In this document: piece by piece, positions 11,082 through 22,154 of the stretch
How positions within the stretch are numbered: the first letter of the stretch is position 1
Layout of the letters: each line of letters opens with the position of its first letter
Assembly (NCBI GenBank): GCA_950106755.1
Contig: OX467082.1
Coordinates: forward strand, 28,148,001 to 28,212,000
DNA length: 64,000 bases
Reading direction: 5' to 3'
Source: Climacium dendroides
Lineage: Eukaryota; Streptophyta; Bryopsida; Hypnales; Climaciaceae
Translations under genes and position numbers: made by a program
Notes under the pieces: model-generated
Seen by the model: the letters and a program-made list of their open reading frames with translations, nothing else
What the model was told of the DNA's origin: nothing
Databases searched by the model: none

Positions 11082-12467
11082 GTGATGTATGTGGGTAGGT
11101 GGAGTGAAAGTCGCCATCCCGGTGAATTCTTGGTTTACTTTACATCTTTCAGAATGCTGTTTTTTGAGCCTGCGGAGGTTGTAGGGTTCTTCGCAGCTCT
11201 AATTCTGCTACTTCAAAACATTCATAGTAATATGGCCACATCTGAAGAGACGGAAAGAGATGAAGATGCAACATGGATTCAACCTTTCCATCGTGTGCAT
11301 AGCACCTTGAATGAAATGGACTGTATCATCTCGTCTATACTACATAATTTCCGTATTAGTAATGCCGAGATTTTGTTGGACGAGGACTTAGGGTGGTGGG
11401 TAAAACCACGTTCCAAGGTCTGGTTCTCGATTTTGCTACTCACCGTGTATGATGACGAGCGATGGATAGACAATTTCAAAATGACAAAGCAAGCAGTCTT
11501 CAACTTGGCACGCATTTTGCAGCCCTACATTGAAAAACAAGATACTAAGTTTCGCCAAGCAATTCCTATTTGTGTTCGAGTAGCAGTTGCAATCTACAAG
11601 CTCGTTCAAGGAGCTTCACTATTGATAGTGTCAAAAAATTTCGCTATAGGATTATCCACCGTGTTGAAACTTTTGCGAGAAGTTGTAGTTTCTATTAACG
11701 AATGCTTCAGAAATGAAATCAAATGGCCAGATCATACTCAAGCACAAGTCAATATGGGAGAGTTTCAAGAATGGTGTGGGTTGCCAAGAATCATAGGCAC
11801 TATTGATGGGACCCATTTTAGTATCTCAAAGCCAAGCCACTTTTTAGAGGATTATTTTTACTTCAAGACAAATGGATATAGCATGGTTTGTCAAGCAGTT
11901 GTCAACAGACAAAAGAAATTTCTCGATGTTTATGTGGGACTACCAGGGAACATGAACGATGTTAGAGTTTTGAGGAGGTCTGGCCTTTACAGGAAAGCCA
12001 GAGATGGAAATCTCATCAATGGTCCTCCAATTCGTCATGAAGGATTTTCTCCTTATCTCCTCGGAGATAAAGGATACCCCCTTCTTCCCTGGCTTATGAT
12101 ACCGCACAGAGAAGGGAGGTTGACCATGCTAGAGGAAGTTTACAACAGAAAGTACAAGCGAGGAAGGAGTGTTGTTGAAAATTCCTTTGGAATACTTAAA
12201 CAAAGTTTTTGGGAGTTAATGAAAAAATCTGAGCTTCATGTGACATTTCTACCAGATGTTGTGATGGCCTGTTGCTACCTTCACAACATGCTCCTTGATC
12301 AAGATCCTCAGGAGGTAGAGCTACTTATGGAACGATTGCAGATTGAGGGTTTAACCAATGACAATGATACTGAAGATTTGGACTTACCGCCACCACAAGA
12401 AGACAACCTTCAAATTCCAGAGGCCCAAGAAATGCGGCAAGAATTGGGACTGTATTTGGGCAGGTAA
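11082..12467 (+). CDS. PIF/Harbinger DDE transposase
   Basis: A nuclear transposase that would cut and paste the element together with its Myb-like partner. The 461-aa frame is uninterrupted. A helix-turn-helix-like stretch lies at about residues 165-205 (VAVAIYKLVQGASL...STVLKLLREV). The DDE_4 core follows: IDGTHFSI with Asp242, the GLPGNMNDVRVLRRSG block with Asp293, LLGDKGYPLLPWL with Asp329, and VVENSFGILKQ with Glu366. All acidic residues expected for catalysis are present. A HNMLLD segment and an acidic, proline-rich C-terminus close it. Met51 (MATSEE, at 11232) is an equally good or better start; the first 50 residues may be partly 5' leader, since an acceptor-like AG lies nearby. Length and motif order are normal for the family. 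Intactness suggests recent activity, though the partner ORF has a frameshift. Confidence 0.85.
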   Translation: MMYVGRWSESRHPGEFLVYFTSFRMLFFEPAEVVGFFAALILLLQNIHSNMATSEETERDEDATWIQPFHRVHSTLNEMDCIISSILHNFRISNAEILLDEDLGWWVKPRSKVWFSILLLTVYDDERWIDNFKMTKQAVFNLARILQPYIEKQDTKFRQAIPICVRVAVAIYKLVQGASLLIVSKNFAIGLSTVLKLLREVVVSINECFRNEIKWPDHTQAQVNMGEFQEWCGLPRIIGTIDGTHFSISKPSHFLEDYFYFKTNGYSMVCQAVVNRQKKFLDVYVGLPGNMNDVRVLRRSGLYRKARDGNLINGPPIRHEGFSPYLLGDKGYPLLPWLMIPHREGRLTMLEEVYNRKYKRGRSVVENSFGILKQSFWELMKKSELHVTFLPDVVMACCYLHNMLLDQDPQEVELLMERLQIEGLTNDNDTEDLDLPPPQEDNLQIPEAQEMRQELGLYLGR

Positions 12468-12613
12468 CGTAACATTCTTTGATGAAAAGTAAGTACACAT
12501 TACCTACACCTTTTCAATTCTTTTTCAATTCTAGCAACAAAGCAAATACTACACTTTATGTTTATCTGCATGTAAATGATTGTTGTCATCATATAGGTGA
12601 ATCCACAAGTGTC

Positions 12614-13830
12614 TCAGTTGAACATTGGAGCATCGTCATCTTCAATAGGAGGTGTAGAAGATTGATTTGTTACATTACCATCAGGGAGATAATTAGGAGC
12701 ATAATTCCAAGTTTGACCTTCAGTTGAGGGGTAATTTGGAGCTTGACCTCCATTTGGAGGGCAATTAGGAGCTCGACCTCCATACATTTGGTGAGCCGAT
12801 GGAGCCCCAAATGTTGCTCGAGGATACATTGGAGGTCGCAAACCAAGGCTTAGAACACTTGTGAGGCCAGTGATTGCTTGTACAAGATAACCTTGATTGG
12901 CATGAGTCAAACGTACATTCTCTTGGGCAATCAAGTCTCGTTCTTTGTTGTAGTTGAGTTGTTCTTGAAATATCTTCCATTGCAATTGAGTATCTCGTTC
13001 GTTTAATTTCTCCAGTGTACTTACAAGCTTGTCACTAGATGTCTGTGTTACTTCTGCAATTTTTGTGTATCTTGAAAGAGATTTCCGCCTATGACCTGTG
13101 TTGCCAAACTTTCGAGTTAGTTCTTGGGAAGAGGCTTCGGAAGATGACAAGACCTCGAGAGCATTTGCAGGTGCTGCTCCATAGATGCTACTAGTGGGGA
13201 TAGATATACAAGCAGGAATTACTACCGGTACTTTTATTGAGGCTCCAAGGCCGAGACTAATGCCTCCACCAGTCATAGGATCTGCATCGTTGCTCTCCTC
13301 ATTCGGTACATTGTAACGATGTAATACTGTAGCACGGTTGTAGATAGCATCTCCAAGCTGGTTGAGATCACGAGAATGCAAAGGGTTCATGATTGGGTGA
13401 ATGCGGAACCAATCATCTATGTCATCGTAATTCTCTTTTAGGAAGTTGCGAGGAAGATGCTTCGTTGCACGTTCAGGTGAGTTCATTGACCAATAGTCCT
13501 CATTTATACCAGTGCCATTATGATAATCGTGTATTTTTTGTAGTCTACCAGAAGTGTAGCCCACTTATCTTTGCATGCTCCAGAATCTTGAAAACACTCT
13601 GCCAATTGGCCGCATATTTCCATCACCCTATCAGCAATCGATCTCCATTGTGTATTCTCCTGCCGCATGAGATTAGGTTCATGAACATTGTCCAATTCAT
13701 CAAAGAACTTCTCACGCTTTGCACGGATGAGTGCAGAGATCTCTACTTGAGTCCAATTTGGTTGACGTTCCTTGCGAGGTCGCTTAGGTAGACGAGGTGC
13801 ACATGGTGTAGTGGCCATGGTTCCCATCAT
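12614..13830 (-). pseudogene. Harbinger Myb/trihelix-like partner ORF (one frameshift)
   Basis: Read on the minus strand from 13830. A trihelix/SANT-like domain occupies residues about 20-100, with the spaced tryptophans NWTQVEISALI, QWRSIADRVMEICGQ and CKDKWATLLVDYKK. The frame is then lost at an A-run (T-run 13534-13539 on plus) and resumes one frame over as IHDYHNGTGINEDYW down to 12614. The downstream part has a heptad-like coiled coil (VSTLEKLNERDTQLQWKIFQ...ENVRLTHANQG) and a Gly/Pro/Asn-rich tail with imperfect GGQAPNYP repeats. In active elements this protein binds subterminal DNA and helps import the transposase. Apart from the single homopolymer slip it looks complete, so it may be a young pseudogene, or the slip could be a sequencing error. 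Confidence 0.75.
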
Positions 13831-15364
13831 CCTTTTCCCCCTCTAACTAGTTACACAGATGACAGATCGGCTGGCCAGGCGCACCTGCAAGTTGAATCAT
13901 CAATGTCAAGGTAAGTATCTACAACAAAACTATGAATTTCTTTAAATTATTGAAACTAGCTCTTCTCATTTGCCTCATGAATTGGTTCAATGGATCGATG
14001 GATGCCTAGATAATCACTTTTTTGAATTCTTCCATAAATCAAACTTTGAACAAAAGTATCAAGTATGCTTTTCTGGAATACTGTCATCCAAGATGAACAG
14101 TGAGCAATTCTCTTCCTCTTACGTACAACACACTCATATTAAAAAATTCAAGTACATAAGTTATGATAAATACTAACTAGTATGGGGCCGACCTCCCCTC
14201 TTGATTATTACACAAATTCTAAGACAAATGCTAGTTCTTATTACAGAAAGATGGGCAGAATTATAAAGTTACTGTGCAAGGCATCAGACTTTTATTGTCC
14301 CAATTGCAGCAGTCAACACTATTCTCAACTATCTTGAAGGATTGAAGTTTCAGTGATTCTGATCATTTGGCATTCCCAACAATGAGGTATGATTTCCATT
14401 GTCATCATACCAAGGCCAGTAGAAGCTAAATAGCATCACTCAAAATTTAAAAGTAGTAATGGAGCGTTCAACCCAAAATAGAAGAGACTGAGTACATAAT
14501 AGAATAACATATAAAATTTGTTTAAATAGTGCCTCTAGCATATGAATAACAATAGAACTCTCTCTGTGTACTTTAATTTCATTATATATTGCCACAAATA
14601 ACAAGTAGAGATGAAATTGAGTACTTACTTTCAGTGCTATGAATTGAATTTGTTGAATTTGTTGCATAAGCAGGAAGATCTCCATTGTTGTGTGAATCCT
14701 CGCTACCGGTTTCTACCATATTCCGAGAATTTGAAACAAAAAACAACGATTCAATTACAACACCAAATCACTGCTAACTCCAAGAATTTTGTCAAATTTG
14801 TAGTCGTTGAGACTCAGAACATACTCGCAAATGTACTACCAATTGCTCAAATCACAATGCAATTACTCCAATGAACGCACTAAAAAATCTTGCGCAATAC
14901 ACAAACAAGAAAGCAGCGGACTGAAGCTGCTGCGACGAGGAGACTTAAGGCGGGGTGATGCTGTCAATTTTACAAACCCCGCGTTTTTTTCCTTAAATCT
15001 ACGTTTTCAGTTGATTTTTGACTAAATCTATACTTTCAATCAACTACCACATGTAAGTAAATTTCTTGTTAATTGCAATAGAAGGTTCATTAACTAGTAT
15101 TCACGATGCCATACACGTCGGTTTGGGAACGCCACATCAGATTGCCACATAGGGTCGGGTACTATAGCTATCACAAGTGTAAATGCAAAATCTGATATCA
15201 ACTGTGTACAATCCGAATCACTTGGCCAATCGCGCAGGTGTGCAGCGACCCTTAGGCTCGTACCAGAGATATAGGAGGTTCAAGTACTGCGGATGGGAGG
15301 AAACTTTTGGATTGTCGAGATGAAAACCCTAATTGTCTTCTTGGCAATGAATCGACTATGGCTT
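13831..15364. other. Leader/flank of the Harbinger element
   Basis: No gene could be supported. On the minus strand an acceptor-like TTCAACTTGCAG near 13885 suggests a spliced leader for the Myb-like ORF. AT-rich, with a short GC-richer patch at 14930-14985. A TAGGGTTTTC-type telo-box reads on the minus strand near 15325. Confidence 0.4.
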
Positions 15365-15961
15365 TCACTTGAAGTAAGATTGTATTGCAGACGATGTTCG
15401 ACTGTCCCCACCGATCCCCGATACTAGCATCCCTGCGTACAGAACTGGCACGAAGAAACTGTTCTTTCCACTGAGCTGGCCTGCCTCCCTCACATTTCCC
15501 ATGGCCTGCTTGAAAACTTCCATGCTGCGTGCTCCCGCTGCAACTGAAGTTCTAGGCTTCTTTCCCGACCCAGTCCCGCCTGACTCAGCCCCGCCCTTAT
15601 CTAGGATTGTCGTGGAAACACATGCACAACCCGAGTGGCCAAGTGGTACCTCCATATCCTTTTGAACGATGTACAACGGAGTCCGGATTTTGATGGGGAT
15701 GGCGAGTAGGGCGACTAAGAAGACGGCCATGACGATAGTGAAGACAACGGGGATGGGTCTGTTCATATCCACGAGCTTCTCGCCGAAGTTGATGGCGCAG
15801 AGGTAGGCCGCAAGTGCCATGCAGACGTAGGTGATGTAGTAGAAGTTGCAACGCTCTTGTCTTGAAGGCATTGTATCTTCGCACATTATTGGTTCATATT
15901 GTGAATCACGGAAGCAGATTTGTAGGTTTTGAATTGTGTATGTAGAGTATGAGGTCGTCAT
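15365..15961 (-). CDS. Membrane-protein reading frame, possibly an NFD4/nodulin-like MFS fragment
   Basis: A GC-rich 198-aa frame in an AT-rich region. It holds two hydrophobic segments: residues about 40-60 (FYYITYVCMALAAYLCAINFG) and about 71-92 (IPVVFTIVMAVFLVALLAIPI). After them comes a hydrophilic Gly/Ser-rich stretch (GGAESGGTGSGKKPRTS). The pattern of a loop, two membrane helices and a long hydrophilic linker resembles the centre of NFD4/nodulin-like major-facilitator proteins, which have about 12 helices. If so, this is only one exon or fragment of a larger gene, and the first 30 residues and the last 30 may be leader or intron. No neighbouring exons were recognised. The family call is a resemblance, not a match to a diagnostic motif. 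Confidence 0.4.
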   Translation of the reverse strand: MTTSYSTYTIQNLQICFRDSQYEPIMCEDTMPSRQERCNFYYITYVCMALAAYLCAINFGEKLVDMNRPIPVVFTIVMAVFLVALLAIPIKIRTPLYIVQKDMEVPLGHSGCACVSTTILDKGGAESGGTGSGKKPRTSVAAGARSMEVFKQAMGNVREAGQLSGKNSFFVPVLYAGMLVSGIGGDSRTSSAIQSYFK

Positions 15962-17129
15962 TTCTTTGCCATGTTTATAAATTCTTGGAGATCTATTCTT
16001 GGTGACTTCAATTGGTCTAAATTAGGGTTTGTTCTCAGGCATGGGCAAATTGGTGTAAGACGATTTGCGTCACTATAAGCATTTCAAGCAAGTTGTACAG
16101 GTGTGCTTTCATAGAAGATGGACCCCTAAACCCTCACTTGAGAGATCACAAGAGCCAAATCTCTTGCTGAAGTCTTGCGAGAATGGTAGTGGATTTCAAT
16201 ACACTTTAGATTTGGATTTTTTTATTAGTTAGCAAATGCATATAGCTCTTATTGACTTAGTTTGGGCATTGCTTCTTGTCTCTAGGACTACCTACGTGAA
16301 ACAATGTTGATTTTTAAACTTGTTGTTAATAAATTTTTTGTAATTATAATTTTAAAACCTTGACAATTTAAGTTATTGTAAAATGCTTTATTTTTTAGTA
16401 TCAATTGAGCAAGAATGTCTTTGAGAAATTGAAATGGCCTTAAATAAAGGCTTTGAGTTTAATTTATTAAACCAAAGTTGGATGTTAAGGCCCTTGATTG
16501 TTTGATAAAGGTGGGGTGTTTATCCCCTAAAGTCTCAAGGCATTTCCTAGGATTTTCTGCCTCCAAAAACTTTGAAAACTGCCACTTCTAATGCATTGAT
16601 CGAAAATCCATGAAAAATGAAGTTTTTCATAATCCAACCATAGGATCTTGTAAAGAACTTTTATAAGATGATGTGGTAAAATTTTTGTACAATTTGACCA
16701 TACGGATTGAAAGTTAGTTGCATTCAAAGTAACAAGTTTTATTTTTTGGGGCCCTACCTGAAAATTTCAGATGGCTTTGACCGCCTCTTGCAAAACATTC
16801 TTACACTATGGACTTCAAATTAAATTTTTTTACCTAATCAGTATTATGTTAAGAACATTCTCACCAATTTTCAAGTCAATCCAAGACACAAAGCACATTC
16901 CAAAAAATCTTGCAATGTCACAATGTCACAAATTTTAACAATATACTATCCATTTTTTGCACACATTTTACCACCACATAGATCAAAATCTGAAAAATCC
17001 AAACGGTGGATTGAAATAGGATATCATCAATAACAAGCTCCAAAAGAAAAAACTCAAAAATTCAAAAATCTCTAATTTTTATCTCAAGTTCAAGCTCAAT
17101 GTGTGCTCTAAACAAGGGGCAACTTCTTG
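15962..17129. other. AT-rich intergenic
   Basis: No gene could be supported. Around 16665-16705 there is a short word, AATTTGACCATACGGATTGA, that recurs in variant form near 31500 and 53360; this is a dispersed repeat of unknown class. Confidence 0.5.
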
Positions 17130-17370
17130 AATAATGGGCTTCACCCACTCCCATGATGTTCCCGTGTTGTTCCCATCTGTTCTCATTTCCTGCGGGTTCC
17201 CGGGGGGGGCAAGCAGGCAAAAAGGGGGGTGCAAGGGCTTTAAGGTTCTCCATTCCCCTCCTTTTGATCCATCTTCCCTTTGCCACCCTCTCCCTCCTAG
17301 CAGGCTTCTGGAAAAAGCAGGGGCAGTGGGTTCAATTTTGTCCCCCATAGGGACAATGGGACTTTAGGGG
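17130..17370. other. GC-rich island with G/C homopolymer runs
   Basis: About 240 bases of GC-rich sequence with G8 and G6 runs (about 17201-17232) and repeated GTTCCC words, inside very AT-rich flanks. Four frames are open over 60-90 codons, which is what base composition alone produces, so no gene is called. It may be a fragment of a mobile element not recognised here. Confidence 0.5.
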
Positions 17371-18488
17371 TTAATTTTTTGAGACTCCATTTGAAGCCAA
17401 TAAGTTGGGATTCTTCAAAAACATTCTCATCAAATTATTTTGAAAAAAAAAACTCAAAATTTTTCAAAAAAATTTGATCCTTAGTTGCTGCTACTACTAA
17501 TACACCTTCAAAGTTGATAATTGAATTTACTTTTCTAGCAAATAAACATTTGAATTATTAATACCAAAATTCCTTTTTGGAGGGGATAAAATAGTAGATC
17601 TTTTGCCATCTGAACACTTTATCTATTTTTTTTAAAGAATTTGGCAAAAATGAAAAAAAAAAAACACCTTGGAGTTCTAAAATTTAAATTTGAATTGATG
17701 GCAATGACCATTGCTAATGTTTTAAAAAGCTTTAACTAAGTATGCTAGATGGACAAAAAAAACATAAGAAAAAAGATATTTTATTTTTATTCTTAGTAAA
17801 TTTAAATTTTAAAATTTTAGTATTTTAAAATTGATTTAGGTGTGGAGAACATTGTATTATTTTATTTTTCTTTTCTTTTTGCAATACAGACGACATTTTT
17901 CAATGATTAGTGATAGAAAAAGGTCTGAAATTACAAGTTAGAATGAACCTTTGTATTCTTTTGATTTGTGAAATTCAAAGCATATAAATATAGTAGTTAT
18001 ACAACCTATTCTAATATTTGGAATATTATTTGATAGAAAAGAAAAAGTATAAATACTCATATAATATATAAATAATAGAAATACAATGAAGAATAGGAAA
18101 TATATAAATTTATTAGAAGCATGTTGTTTTTATACTGGCTTGATACACAAAGTAAAAGAGAAATTTTTATTCTAATAAAAAATCTATTTTTTAACAATAA
18201 TTTTACAAAAACTTTTTTCGTTAAATTTCAAGTGTTAAATTCTAACCATAGTGATTTTTGAAGTTATTCTTTTTGTTTTTTATTCAAGTTGTTTTTTATG
18301 GCTCTTATTCTTAATTGAGGTGGCTGATTTTAGAAGCCAAACTTACCTATACCATTGAATGATCAAATATTTACTTACTAATGATGATGATAGAATATTT
18401 GGAAGCCAAAGTCTTCAAAATCTATAGCATTCTAGTGTTTATCCTGATTTTAGGCAGGCCCTTGTAGTTTCAATATTGGTTGTTAGTT
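17371..18488. other. AT-rich intergenic
   Basis: Low-complexity A/T runs; no gene or repeat structure could be supported. Confidence 0.6.
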
Positions 18489-19463
18489 TTTAACCCCAAA
18501 GTGACATTCAATTTCTGGGGTTCAAAAACATCATTGCTTTTGAAGTACTTTAAATTTAAATGTCAGTGAGGTATAGAAATCTCAACCGTACAATCTTGTT
18601 GTAAACATGTTGAAGATGACATAGATAAAATTTGAAGTCATTTAACTGTATAGATTGAAAGATTATAATGTTTTAGTGGTGAAAATAAATGCTGAAATTT
18701 TCCTAAAAATACATTTGGAGGTGAAATTTGATTTCTAAACTTACTCAAATGAAAAAACTTAAAATTATAAAGTGATTTAGAATCATAATACAACCACATT
18801 GGTCAAAAAAATTTCATTGAATTGACTCAATGTGTTTGCAAAATAGATTTGAAATGTCAAAAAAACCCAAGAAAAGTTGCAGAAAACACCATGTAATACT
18901 AGACCTTCTACTAAAATGCGTCTCAGTCACTCATAACTACTTGGATTCATGTGAAATTTTAGCCACACAAACTAGACTAGTATGCGCAACTTTTCCAACA
19001 AATTTTATTGGAAATGGACACTGTATGGAGAAGAAACAAGCCGTCAAAGTTCACTGTGATCCACAAATGTCTGAATTAAGAAATTTCGAATTGCTCCCAA
19101 ACATTCAAAGAAGCTTGGATTGGCAAGAAAATTTTACGACAATAACTAGACTGAAAGGAAAAAACAACCCAACAAATTTTATTGAAAACAAACATTTGAT
19201 GAAGTTTATACAAGCCACCGAAGTTTCAGCCATCAAATGCAGTTTGGTGAACTCAAATTGAACCTATGAACTTCAATTGGCTTCCAAAAACTTGATTCTC
19301 TTGTATTGATCTAAAAAAATTATTATACAAACTAGAAGACAGAGTGCAACTTTTCCACCAAGTTTTATTGAATTTGGACCTTGGACACAGAAGTTACAAC
19401 ACTTTGAACTAGACTTGAAATTATGTGAGGACACTTCGTCTGCTTTGTCACTTTGGGGTTAAA
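18489..19463. mobile_element. TIR-bounded element carrying a ~180-bp tandem repeat
   Basis: A perfect 18-bp inverted repeat, TTTAACCCCAAAGTGACA (18489-18506), recurs inverted at 19446-19463. Between them, three clear and one weaker diverged repeat units begin at about 18788, 18964, 19141 and 19324. Each carries ACAAACTAGA followed by CAACTTTTCCAACAAATTTT-type sequence, at spacings of 176, 177 and 183 bp. The 143-codon frame at 18830-19261 lies across these units and is probably fortuitous. The ends suggest a non-autonomous DNA transposon; no transposase or TSD was identified. Confidence 0.55.
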
Positions 19464-20507
19464 GTTCTCAATGAAGGTATAAAAACAAATTTGGTAGGAT
19501 AGGAAGACACTAATACTAATGCATTTCTATTTTTATATTAACAAATTATCATGTGAATACAATGATTGCTAAAATCTTGGAATCTTGACACAATGAATCT
19601 CTAGAGTTGATACATTTTTTATAATTTGAGTTTAAATTGTTTCAATTAAAAATTTAAACATTCAATATTTTTAAAAATCAAGATTTGATTTTTTTTAAAT
19701 CTAAAGTTGAAACATTACAATAGGTGATGATGTAATGATATATTCACTCAAGTGACTATAAGTTAAAAACTAATGATGCATATTGCTCACTACATTTGTA
19801 AAGATGGAAAATAGTCATATGTACAATAAACAAATGACATTTGTATATTGATTCTACATTAGCAATTCTAAATTTAAAAATGTCATATGTACAATAAACA
19901 AATGTTTTGTATTAAATTTTATAGATGAGTGTATATTTAGAGGCACCATACCATTGCATGTTTTTGAACTATATTGAAAAACATTGTACTATTTTTTCAC
20001 TCATTACATAAAATTCAAGTAGGAACTTCAACTGTTCTTTTCTTCATTTTCTCTTGAGATTTGATAGGATGTAACTATTAATAGTAATGTTTGAAGTTCA
20101 CATTGGTAATAAGAAACTAAAGATTATTCACATATTTTGAACTTATGGTTTGTAAGGTATTTGAGTTTGAAGTACTACTTGGGTGAACTAAAGTATACGG
20201 TAGTGTACTTTTAAGAAGCATATATATATGAGGATATTATGAAATGGTGCTCTATTGTAAGAAATTTGGGAATATGCATGCAAATCTCACAACATTCCAA
20301 GCATCTTTTCATTTATGACCTTATAGCTTGCAATGAATGGATGTTATAGAAATGAGTTTTATGTTTGAAAGAAAAAAAGAAGGAATATACTAGTCTTCTC
20401 CTTGAACTACTTGGATGTACCATCTTTAAAGTGGATCTTATTTTTTCGAGTTGGCAAATTCATAGTGGTTGGTGGACTTTGTTTAGTTTTGAAAATTTTT
20501 TAACAAC
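19464..20507. other. AT-rich intergenic
   Basis: A short direct repeat, TGTCATATGTACAATAAACA-like, occurs near 19812 and 19880. Nothing else could be supported. Confidence 0.5.
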
Positions 20508-20865
20508 TACACATGTTGGGAAAATTCAAATATTTTTTTGTGGGCAAATCTTTTTAACCTAAAATTTGACACATATTATCAATGAAGAGGTGATCTTATG
20601 CAAAAAATTCATGGCCAAATTTTTGGTTTTCAACCTTTGAGAAGGTGTCAAAGTTGATAGTAATGAAACTTCTCACATACATATGTTGGTATATTTTTAA
20701 TATCTTTTTTTGTGTATATCTTTTGACCTTAAAATTTGACACATATGTTGTGAACATAGAGGTGATTTTTTTTTAAATCATTGTAAAAAATCAATTTTTT
20801 CAGCCCTTGGGAGGGCATCAAAGTTGACATCAGTGACAAGTTTTTCCTTGCAAAAGCAAAAATTC
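20508..20865. repeat. ~180-bp direct repeat, two diverged units
   Basis: Units starting near 20508 and 20690 share, in order: ATGTTGG, a T-rich run, TTTTGACCTTAAAATTTGAC-like text, ACACATAT, GAGGTGAT, and TCAAAGTTGAYA. They are diverged, non-coding tandem copies. Confidence 0.6.
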
Positions 20866-21023
20866 GTAAATGAAGTGTACCCCACTGTATAGTATTGCCA
20901 AGGCTATGGTCAGCCAATTATAGTTTGGATTCCTAAAGCTGACAGGTCGTATTTCAAGTCCCTGGTCTTAATAATTTCTGAATGTAACTGTATTATAAAA
21001 GGAAACAAAGCTGTGAAACTGCA

Positions 21024-21189
21024 TTGGGAACAGAGTTCTCCCATTCAACGTTGCTAAGACGTTGCTTACACCTTGCATCTGCCCTTCCTTTGCCAGACGT
21101 TGCTTTTTTTGGCTGCAAACGTTGCTCCATTCCAGATAGCACAGTAGACGTACGTGGCTCACAAACGTTACTAGACCCCCCTCATTCTA
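21024..21189. repeat. ACGTTGCT word cluster at the duplication edge
   Basis: The word ACGTTGCT, or ACGTT in the last case, occurs five to six times within 140 bases (about 21047, 21059, 21098, 21119, 21166). It ends where homology to the DUF2235 gene copy begins. No coding sense was found. It is GC-richer than its left flank. Confidence 0.5.
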
Positions 21190-21467
21190 GTAGTGGTGAA
21201 CACCCCTCTGGTGTACTTCACCAGCTGCACGGGCTGACGCTCGGGCTCCAGCACGGGCTCCCCGCACGAGACGCGGACCGACCTTAGTATATGGCTCGTA
21301 ATCTTCCGGGATCGAATCGTCAATCGCCTGAAACATACGGGCAACATTCGACAAGTTCATCCTCTGGTTCCCCGTGCCATCAAACATCAACACCAGACGA
21401 CAATGGGTGCTTTCAACGGTTCCCGCTTGGGAGCTCTCGAATCGCTGTGTCCATTTGAGATGTTCAT
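21190..21467 (-). pseudogene. Truncated DUF2235 gene copy
   Basis: This is the paralogue of the start of the gene at 41875-43419. The start codon (complement at 21465-21467) and the splice-acceptor-like TTTTGATTACAG just before it are conserved. A one-base loss near 21404 shifts the frame about 20 codons in, and a further two-base difference lies near 21275. Homology stops at about 21190, so roughly three quarters of the protein, including the serine motif, is absent. The matching upstream leader and promoter run to 22147. It cannot make the enzyme. Confidence 0.85.
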
Positions 21468-22138
21468 CCTGTAATCAAAATTTGCGATTCATGTCACAAA
21501 CAAACTCAGTCTCAAACTAATACTCCCGTAATGGATTCAACTCATTGAAAGCAAGGCAGAAGCAGAGAGATGTTTTATATGCGACTTGCGATGTGCAATC
21601 GATTTGCAATACATGCTGTAGAGCTCAATCTGTACATGAATTTTTAAGTCCGATCTCTAATAAAGCCGCGCATGAGCGGGAAGACCACAGTATACCATAC
21701 CGTCTACCTTCCTACATCATTCATTCCTAACTCATGATTCATCGTATTCTACCGACACACGAGATTGCCGAGGAAATAAAAAATCAGGAGAGGGGACCCA
21801 ACTTGGCACGCAAGTTCTGTAGAATGCTAGTCATTGCAGGCAATTGTGCAACCAGCTTGATTCCAAGCATTGATCTTGCATATACAGACTCCGTAAAAGT
21901 AAATGAGATTGTTCCCCTGTTTTGCAGGCAGCGGAGCTGTGAGACTCAAGCGCTTACTCAGAGATCCGCTTCGATTGGAAGGTTGTTCAAAAACTACTCG
22001 CGCTAGTCTCCCTCGAAATCCTCGTAATGCAGCAGCAACTTTCTCAAGCTAGCTACGGTACGCCTGCATTCACTATTCTCGACCACAAACTTCCAAGCAC
22101 ATCAACATAGATTTAGAGCCTGAAGGATAGCCCTCAGC

Positions 22139-22146
22139 TTTATATA
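22139..22146 (-). promoter_or_regulatory. TATA box of the truncated DUF2235 copy
   Basis: TATATAA read on the minus strand, at the position equivalent to the TATA box of the full gene at 43960-43969. The similarity of the flanks (AGCTTTATATA) marks it as the duplicated promoter. A MITE begins 9 bp upstream of it, at 22155. Confidence 0.5.
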
Positions 22147-22154
22147 GGAAGACT

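Larger units (their letters stand above)
11082..13830. mobile_element. PIF/Harbinger transposon core (two convergent ORFs)
   Basis: A DDE_4-type transposase (plus, 11082-12467) and a Myb/trihelix-type ORF (minus, 12614-13830) lie tail to tail with 146 bp between them. This is the standard gene pair of plant PIF/Harbinger elements, which need both proteins. Non-coding leaders extend to roughly 10.3 kb and 15.05 kb. Splice-acceptor-like sites lie before each ORF (TGTGGGTAG at about 11098; TTCAACTTGCAG on minus near 13885). I could not find matching terminal inverted repeats or a TWA target duplication, so the true ends are unknown. Confidence 0.75.

Noticed and set aside
10300..15050. Full Harbinger boundaries
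   Set aside because: I looked for matching inverted ends with a TWA duplication on both sides of the ORF pair and found none convincing.
17079..17348. Proline- and glycine-rich frames on both strands
   Set aside because: Several overlapping frames are open because of GC-rich composition and homopolymers; no start, splice or motif evidence.
18830..19261. 143-codon plus frame
   Set aside because: It runs across diverged ~180-bp repeat units inside a TIR-bounded element and has no recognisable domain.
19811..19905. Short direct repeat GTCATATGTACAATAAACAA
   Set aside because: Two short copies only, with no larger structure; mentioned in the spacer entry but not called as an element.
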